From Mariniphaga sp. (lineage in GTDB: Bacteria; Bacteroidota; Bacteroidia; Bacteroidales; Prolixibacteraceae), in contig JANYLE010000463.1 of assembly GCA_025363795.1 (NCBI GenBank), forward strand, positions 1-9,519: a stretch of DNA of 9,519 nucleotides, in the 5' to 3' direction. Both the position numbers and the translations under genes were made by a program. Below the pieces are notes generated by a model. The model was given only the letters and a program-made list of their open reading frames with translations. It was not told the DNA's origin and did no database searches. Position 1 is the stretch's first letter. Every line of letters begins with the position of its first letter. Positions 6,438-9,519 of this stretch are shown in pieces.

Positions 6438-6455
6438 TATACCTGAAGGGGTATA
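6438..6455. promoter_or_regulatory. Predicted HipB operator O4
   Basis: The sequence is TATACCTGAAGGGGTATA. The outer half-sites are perfect, but the N6 centre (TGAAGG) differs most from the other three. This is the site furthest from hipB. Confidence 0.75.
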
Positions 6456-6474
6456 ATTTAATTTAGGGATTGAA

Positions 6475-6489
6475 TTTGGCGAAGCCAAA
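6475..6489. other. Short hairpin TTTGGC-GAA-GCCAAA
   Basis: A perfect 6-bp stem with a three-base loop lies between the operator array and the CDGSH-gene terminator. On the minus strand its outer arm is part of the T-rich tract after that terminator, so it may be a second part of the transcription stop. Confidence 0.35.
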
Positions 6490-6529
6490 AAAATCAAATG
6501 CCGGGATGATCATTTAAGATCCCCGGCAT
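6487..6529 (-). terminator. Rho-independent terminator of the CDGSH gene
   Basis: ATGCCGGG (6498-6505) pairs perfectly with CCCGGCAT (6522-6529). The helix continues, after a two-base bulge, with GATC (6508-6511) against GATC (6518-6521) around a 6-base loop. Read on the minus strand the stem is followed by TTTGATTTTTTT. It starts 22 bp after the CDGSH stop codon, and also insulates the hip operators from upstream transcription. Confidence 0.8.
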
Positions 6530-6551
6530 CTGTAAACTTTGCAAAATCGGA

Positions 6552-6746
6552 TTAACCTTTAAACCCGATTGTTTTGTGTGTGCCGTCACAATACGGTTTG
6601 TTTTTAGATCCGCCACAGCGACAAAGGTAAATTGAATCATTTGACTCTTTTTCACCATATTGTCCTGCAATCTGAATTGATCCGGTTACCTGAATCGGGC
6701 CGTTTTCAAGGAACAGAATACTTGGTTTTTCGTTGTTTTTCTTCAT
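6552..6746 (-). CDS. CDGSH-type [2Fe-2S] iron-sulfur domain protein
   Basis: This 64-residue protein has one CDGSH domain, the mitoNEET-type fold that carries a redox-active, often acid-labile [2Fe-2S] cluster on three Cys and one His. The ligands are C42, C44, C53 and H57 in LCRCGGSKNKPYCDGTH, with the conserved Ser, Pro and DG positions all present. The front half (PIQVTGSIQIAGQYGEKESNDSIYL, opening stretch at 17-41) is the beta-strand part typical of small bacterial members, which often read GPIxVxG. There is no signal peptide or membrane anchor, so it is cytosolic. It is a single-gene unit: a strong terminator follows and a gene-free stretch of over 500 bp precedes it. Physiological role is not known; iron-sulfur or redox handling is the usual suggestion. 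Confidence 0.92.
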   Translation of the reverse strand: MKKNNEKPSILFLENGPIQVTGSIQIAGQYGEKESNDSIYLCRCGGSKNKPYCDGTHKTIGFKG

Positions 6747-6803
6747 GTGATAAATTTTATTGTTGCATTTTGAATAAGACCCGTAATGTACAAAAAATAA
6801 TCG

Positions 6804-6842
6804 CCTGAATCATGCTGATCCGGGTTACAATTCAGGTTTTTT
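6804..6842 (+). terminator. Terminator-like hairpin with T-run, no matching plus-strand gene
   Basis: CCTGAAT (6804-6810) pairs with ATTCAGG (6830-6836) across a 19-base loop, followed by TTTTTT (6837-6842) on the plus strand. On the minus strand the stem is followed by CGATTATTTTTTG, so it could work in either direction. No plus-strand gene precedes it; it may stop minus-strand transcription from the repeat region before the CDGSH gene. Confidence 0.4.
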
Positions 6843-6860
6843 GTGTCAAAAACAATTGCA

Positions 6861-6969
6861 TTTTCGCTCCCACACTTTGTAAATAGGTAAACAAGCTCCA
6901 ATTTTCGCTCTCACACTTTGTAAATAGCCAAATGAGCTTCCGGTTTTCGCTCTCACACTTTGTAAATAG
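6861..6969. repeat. Three-copy direct repeat, 26-bp unit, period 41-42 bp
   Basis: Copies lie at 6861-6886, 6902-6927 and 6944-6969. Each begins TTTTCGCTC and ends CACACTTTGTAAATAG; the only difference is a C in place of T at the tenth base of the first copy. The spacers are 15 and 16 bp and are themselves partly alike (both contain an AAGCTCC/GAGCTTCC-like core), so the true unit may be about 41 bp. It is not coding in a convincing way and carries no internal hairpin that I can see. Confidence 0.85.
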
Positions 6970-7001
6970 CCGGTTGCAAAAGAATTTTGGCGGTATTTTG
7001 C

Positions 7002-7017
7002 TTTCAGGAACCTGAAA
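7002..7017. repeat. Perfect 16-bp palindromic element
   Basis: TTTCAGG and CCTGAAA form seven-base arms around AA. The two-base centre is too tight for a stable RNA hairpin without opening the inner pairs, so a protein-binding site is as likely. Its TTCAGG/CCTGAA arms are the same as those of the hairpin at 6804-6836. Confidence 0.5.
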
Positions 7018-7086
7018 ATATTGGCTCTATGACGTTTGGTAGGGGTGATATGAGAAATGAGATCTAAGCCAAAGAATAAAGGTTAA

Positions 7087-7205
7087 GTTCAAAAGTTAAA
7101 ATTCAAAGGCTAAAGTGTTCAACCTTTGTTTACATTCAAAATAGGTTAGCAGATGATACATTCAATGCACTTTAACCTTTTTACTTTATCCTTTAACCTT
7201 TGAAC
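7087..7205. repeat. Long imperfect inverted repeat of AAAGGTTAAA-type units
   Basis: The left arm (7087-7117) contains GTTCAAAAGTTAAA and CAAAGGCTAAAGTG. The right arm (7168-7205), read as reverse complement, contains GTTCAAAGGTTAAA and AAAAGGTTAAAGTG. The two ends of the arms pair almost fully, with a few unpaired bases in the middle, around a loop of about 50 bases. It starts 67 bp beyond the stop codon of the sugar kinase gene, so its RNA could fold as a long stem at the 3' end of the glgB-kinase transcript. Similar simple units recur inside each arm, which may be how it arose. Confidence 0.6.
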
Positions 7206-7272
7206 CATCCGCCATAAATGCAGGTTTCATTTTTACACACACGATCCATAATATTAAATTCCGGCGACCGAA

Positions 7273-8220
7273 TTAAACGATGGGACGTAAGCTTTCACCA
7301 ATCTCCGCGGGAAGGTAATTTTCGGATGATCCGCAAACCGCTGAAGCAAAAAGTGTTCCTGATTTCATGATCTCCTCCCATTCAGAAGGTGTGAAATCGT
7401 CAAAAAGCCGGTTGTTGATCAAACGGTTGTAGAGTCCGTAAACGATCCCGGCCGAGAAATTATCGCCTGCCCCAATCGTACTGACAACTTTGGTCTCTTT
7501 TGCGGCTATTTCCAGATGAAATTCCCGTGAAAATAATTCAGCACCCTGAGAACCTTTCGTGTAAGCAAGGTATTTGTTACCCGATTCGGAGAGCTGAGCA
7601 TAAACACGCTGCGCCTCGTTAAGACCAAAAATATTTCGAAAATCCTGATCCGAACCTTTGACAATGGTTGCCAGTGATATATTTTCCAGAATCTTTTTGA
7701 GCAATTCAGGTTTATCAACCATCGATTGACGTGCATTCGGATCGTAGATGATAATTGCACCCGTCTTTTTAGCCTGTGTTAAAAAATCGAGGAGGTTTTC
7801 ACGTCCGTTATCACGAAGGGCAAAGGAAGAGCCAAGCAAAATGAGATCGTTGCGCTGTGGTGCGGGGTAATCCGGAACAACATCTTTTGATGCCTGGTAG
7901 AAAGAGTAATCAGCATTGTTTTCGGAATCGAAAAATGCAAGAGCGATGCGCGACTGTCCCTCAAATCGTTTAATCAGCTGGCAGCTTACGCCATTGTTCA
8001 TCAGAAATGCCGATGAAAGATCCCCGACATGGTCGTTCCCGAAAGTCGAGATTAAACTGACGAGCAGGCCACATCTTCCCAATGAAATTGCAGAATTATA
8101 GGCACTTCCGCCGCTGCAGGCTCCGGCAGGCTGACCATCGCGAAACAAGATATCATAAGTGGTTTCGCCAATTGTAAATATCCTCACTTTAGGTTCACTA
8201 TTTTGAAATTTATCGGACAC
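7273..8220 (-). CDS. PfkB-family sugar kinase (fructokinase/ribokinase type)
   Basis: This 315-residue cytosolic enzyme should phosphorylate a sugar with ATP. The first PfkB signature is visible as CSGGSAYNSAISLGRCG (35-51) and the second as STIGAGDNFSAGIVYG (247-262). The latter contains the GAGD anion hole (250-253) with D253 as catalytic base. Length is normal. Fructose is the most common substrate among Bacteroidota relatives next to carbohydrate genes, but nothing in the sequence fixes it. The reading starts at GTG 8220, overlapping the end of glgB by 11 bp, which implies translational coupling. A second in-frame GTG at 8187 (residue 12) would give a start directly before the first beta strand (RIFTIGET) without overlap, so the exact start is uncertain. 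The gene is followed by the inverted repeat at 7087-7205. Confidence 0.9.
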   Translation of the reverse strand: MSDKFQNSEPKVRIFTIGETTYDILFRDGQPAGACSGGSAYNSAISLGRCGLLVSLISTFGNDHVGDLSSAFLMNNGVSCQLIKRFEGQSRIALAFFDSENNADYSFYQASKDVVPDYPAPQRNDLILLGSSFALRDNGRENLLDFLTQAKKTGAIIIYDPNARQSMVDKPELLKKILENISLATIVKGSDQDFRNIFGLNEAQRVYAQLSESGNKYLAYTKGSQGAELFSREFHLEIAAKETKVVSTIGAGDNFSAGIVYGLYNRLINNRLFDDFTPSEWEEIMKSGTLFASAVCGSSENYLPAEIGESLRPIV

Positions 8221-9519
8221 TTTTGTAGGGTTGTTTCTTTAAGACAATTGCAGTCCGCGCCGGAAGATAAATTTTCAGGTAATGGGTTGAACCCAGCCCT
8301 GCCTCGGGTATTGAATAATAGGTCATTCTGTCGTCGATGCGGTTAAAGCCTCCGTAGGCATGGGCATCGGTTTGTAGAATAATCTTAAATTTTGACGGTT
8401 GTATCTGAATTCCATAACCCTCGAACGATGTGGAAGGATTGAAATTGAAAATGAAGAGGAGATCTTTCCTCCTGAAAACCAGTACCTGATCGGCAGTGTT
8501 GTCAGTTATCCATTCTACATAAGGATCATCCAGTAGTTTTTCACTTCTGACCAGGTTAATCATATCACGGTCAAAGTCGAGGAGCCAATGAAAACGAAGC
8601 TCAGGGTTTTCAGAAATACTCCAGATACGCCGGGCATGCTGATAGGACCAGTTGTTCCCTTCGCGCGGAAAATCGATCCACTCAGGATGGCCAAATTCAT
8701 TTCCCATAAAGTTCAGGTAGGCTCCTCCTGCACAACTGATAGTGGCAAGCCGGATCATTTTATGTAGCGCAATTCCACGATCAACTGTCAGATTGGGTTG
8801 ATCCTTTCGCATGCTAAAATACATCTCTTTGTCCAATAGTCTGAAAATGATTGTTTTGTCGCCAACCATTGCCTGGTCGTGACTTTCACAGTAACTGACC
8901 ACTTTTTCGTCGGCGCGGTGACTGGTCAATTCGTGAAAGATCTGGCCAACATTCCATTCCTGGTCCTGGAGCTCTTTAATCAGTTTGATCCAGTAGTCAG
9001 GCACTCCCATCGACATGCGGTAGTCAAAACCAAGACCACCAGCTTCGAGCGGCGCAGCCAATCCAGGCAAACCGCTCATATCCTCAGCAATTGATAATGC
9101 GCCAGGATTGAAATCGTGAATCAAACGGTTGGCCAACTTGAAATAGACGATGGCCTCCTCGTCAATATTTGGGGTAAAGTAATCGCTGTAACTTGTAAAC
9201 GCCTTGCCCAATCCGTGATCCAAATAGAGCATGCTCGTAACGCCGTCGAAGCGGAAACCATCGAATTTATATTCCCCAAGCCAAAAAACTATGTTGGAAA
9301 GGAGAAAATGGAGCACAACATTTTTATTGTAGTTGAAACAATAGGAATCCCATGCAGGATGTTCTCCTCTTGCACCTTCGTGGAAAAACTGATAACGGGT
9401 TCCGTCATAGCTTCCCAATCCTTCAATAACATTCTTAACTGCGTGTGAATGGACTAGATCCATGATCACTGAAATCCCCAGACTATGCGCCTCATCAATC
9501 AGTTGTTTGAGTTCTTCTG
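8210..9519 (-). CDS. glgB: 1,4-alpha-glucan branching enzyme, eukaryote-type (GH13_8-like), 5' end cut by window edge
   Basis: It moves segments of alpha-1,4-glucan to make alpha-1,6 branches in glycogen. The frame is open to the right edge, so the visible part is the last 435 residues of about 670; the carbohydrate-binding N-terminus and the start of the barrel are missing. The GH13 catalytic regions are all present: IMDLVHSH (region I, near 9448-9463), DGFRFDGVTSMLY with the nucleophile Asp at 9245-9247, LSIAEDMSG with the acid/base Glu at 9083-9085, and YCESHDQAMVGDKT with the transition-state Asp at 8876-8878. FRFDGVTSMLY and SHDQAMVGDKT are closer to human and yeast branching enzyme than to E. 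coli GlgB, which points to subfamily GH13_8. Its TAA lies inside the start of the sugar kinase gene, so the two genes form an operon. Confidence 0.95.
   Translation of the reverse strand, partial: EELKQLIDEAHSLGISVIMDLVHSHAVKNVIEGLGSYDGTRYQFFHEGARGEHPAWDSYCFNYNKNVVLHFLLSNIVFWLGEYKFDGFRFDGVTSMLYLDHGLGKAFTSYSDYFTPNIDEEAIVYFKLANRLIHDFNPGALSIAEDMSGLPGLAAPLEAGGLGFDYRMSMGVPDYWIKLIKELQDQEWNVGQIFHELTSHRADEKVVSYCESHDQAMVGDKTIIFRLLDKEMYFSMRKDQPNLTVDRGIALHKMIRLATISCAGGAYLNFMGNEFGHPEWIDFPREGNNWSYQHARRIWSISENPELRFHWLLDFDRDMINLVRSEKLLDDPYVEWITDNTADQVLVFRRKDLLFIFNFNPSTSFEGYGIQIQPSKFKIILQTDAHAYGGFNRIDDRMTYYSIPEAGLGSTHYLKIYLPARTAIVLKKQPYKSVR

Larger units (their letters stand above)
6318..6455. promoter_or_regulatory. 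Four-operator array upstream of hipBST, 40-bp period
   Basis: Four copies of the 18-bp palindrome TATACC-N6-GGTATA start at 6318, 6358, 6398 and 6438, exactly 40 bp apart, so about four helical turns. All twelve outer bases are identical in the four copies. The three 22-bp spacers are unrelated to each other, so the spacing, not a duplicated unit, is what is kept. E. coli HipB binds TATCC-N8-GGATA, also 18 bp, which supports reading these as HipB operators. The only promoter-like element I see is a one-mismatch -7 sequence (TAATTTTT on the minus strand near 6377-6384) between the second and third sites. Confidence 0.85.
6747..7272. other. Gene-free, repeat-rich intergenic region
   Basis: No convincing gene is present on either strand. 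The stretch holds a terminator-like hairpin (6804-6842), three copies of a 26-bp direct repeat (6861-6969), a 16-bp palindrome (7002-7017) and a long imperfect inverted repeat (7087-7205), each listed separately. The rest (7018-7086 and 7206-7272) is AT-rich sequence in which I see nothing specific. No tRNA or transposase fragment was recognised. Confidence 0.7.

Noticed and set aside
6318..6455. Regularly spaced repeats as a CRISPR array
   Set aside because: Units are 18-bp perfect palindromes with 22-bp spacers, there are no cas genes, and they sit directly before an HTH repressor gene. Operators explain them better.
6861..6969. Three 26-bp direct repeats as a small CRISPR
   Set aside because: Spacers are only 15-16 bp and resemble each other, there is no leader and no cas gene, and three copies are too few.
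6855..6969. Possible small minus-strand repeat protein encoded by the triplicate (LFTKCESEN-like units)
   Set aside because: The reading changes frame between the second and third unit because the periods are 41 and 42 bp, and there is no start signal or conserved composition.

Overview
The window looks like chromosomal DNA of a member of the Bacteroidota, probably Bacteroidales/Marinilabiliales-like. Three things suggest this: a match to the Bacteroidota -7 promoter element TAnnTTTG in front of aroB, the scarcity of Shine-Dalgarno sequences, and a eukaryote-type (GH13_8-like) glycogen branching enzyme. The genus cannot be fixed from the sequence alone.

Layout. Positions 1-1920 (minus strand) hold two shikimate-pathway genes, aroB followed 8 bp later by aroA, which runs off the left edge. 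Positions 2007-4742 (plus strand) hold a small two-helix membrane protein with a PH-like cytosolic domain, then a large B12-binding-type radical SAM protein of unknown function with an unusual CX4CX2C cluster motif. Positions 4763-6313 (minus strand) hold a three-gene hipB-hipS-hipT toxin-antitoxin operon. In it the HipA-type kinase toxin is split into a separate N-subdomain-1 protein (HipS) and a kinase core (HipT). Upstream of hipB lie four 18-bp palindromes, TATACC-N6-GGTATA, whose start points are exactly 40 bp apart (6318, 6358, 6398, 6438). Positions 6498-6746 hold a small CDGSH iron-sulfur protein gene on the minus strand with its terminator. Positions 6747-7272 carry no gene but are rich in repeats: a terminator-like hairpin, three copies of a 26-bp direct repeat, a short palindrome and a long imperfect inverted repeat. 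Positions 7273-9519 (minus strand) hold a branching enzyme (glgB, cut by the right edge) whose end overlaps the start of a PfkB-family sugar kinase gene by 11 bp.

How the genes work together. AroB and AroA carry out steps 2 and 6 of chorismate synthesis. The branching enzyme and sugar kinase form a carbohydrate/glycogen pair. The hip operon is the accessory system and the most interesting part of the window. HipT should be a Ser/Thr kinase that halts growth, HipS should block its active site, and HipB should repress the operon by binding the phased palindromes. The split architecture, the phased operator array, the TVT motif in the HipT glycine-rich loop, the CxxC/HxxC motif at the HipT N-terminus, and the fact that hipS and hipT share a reading frame separated by one TAG codon all deserve a closer look.
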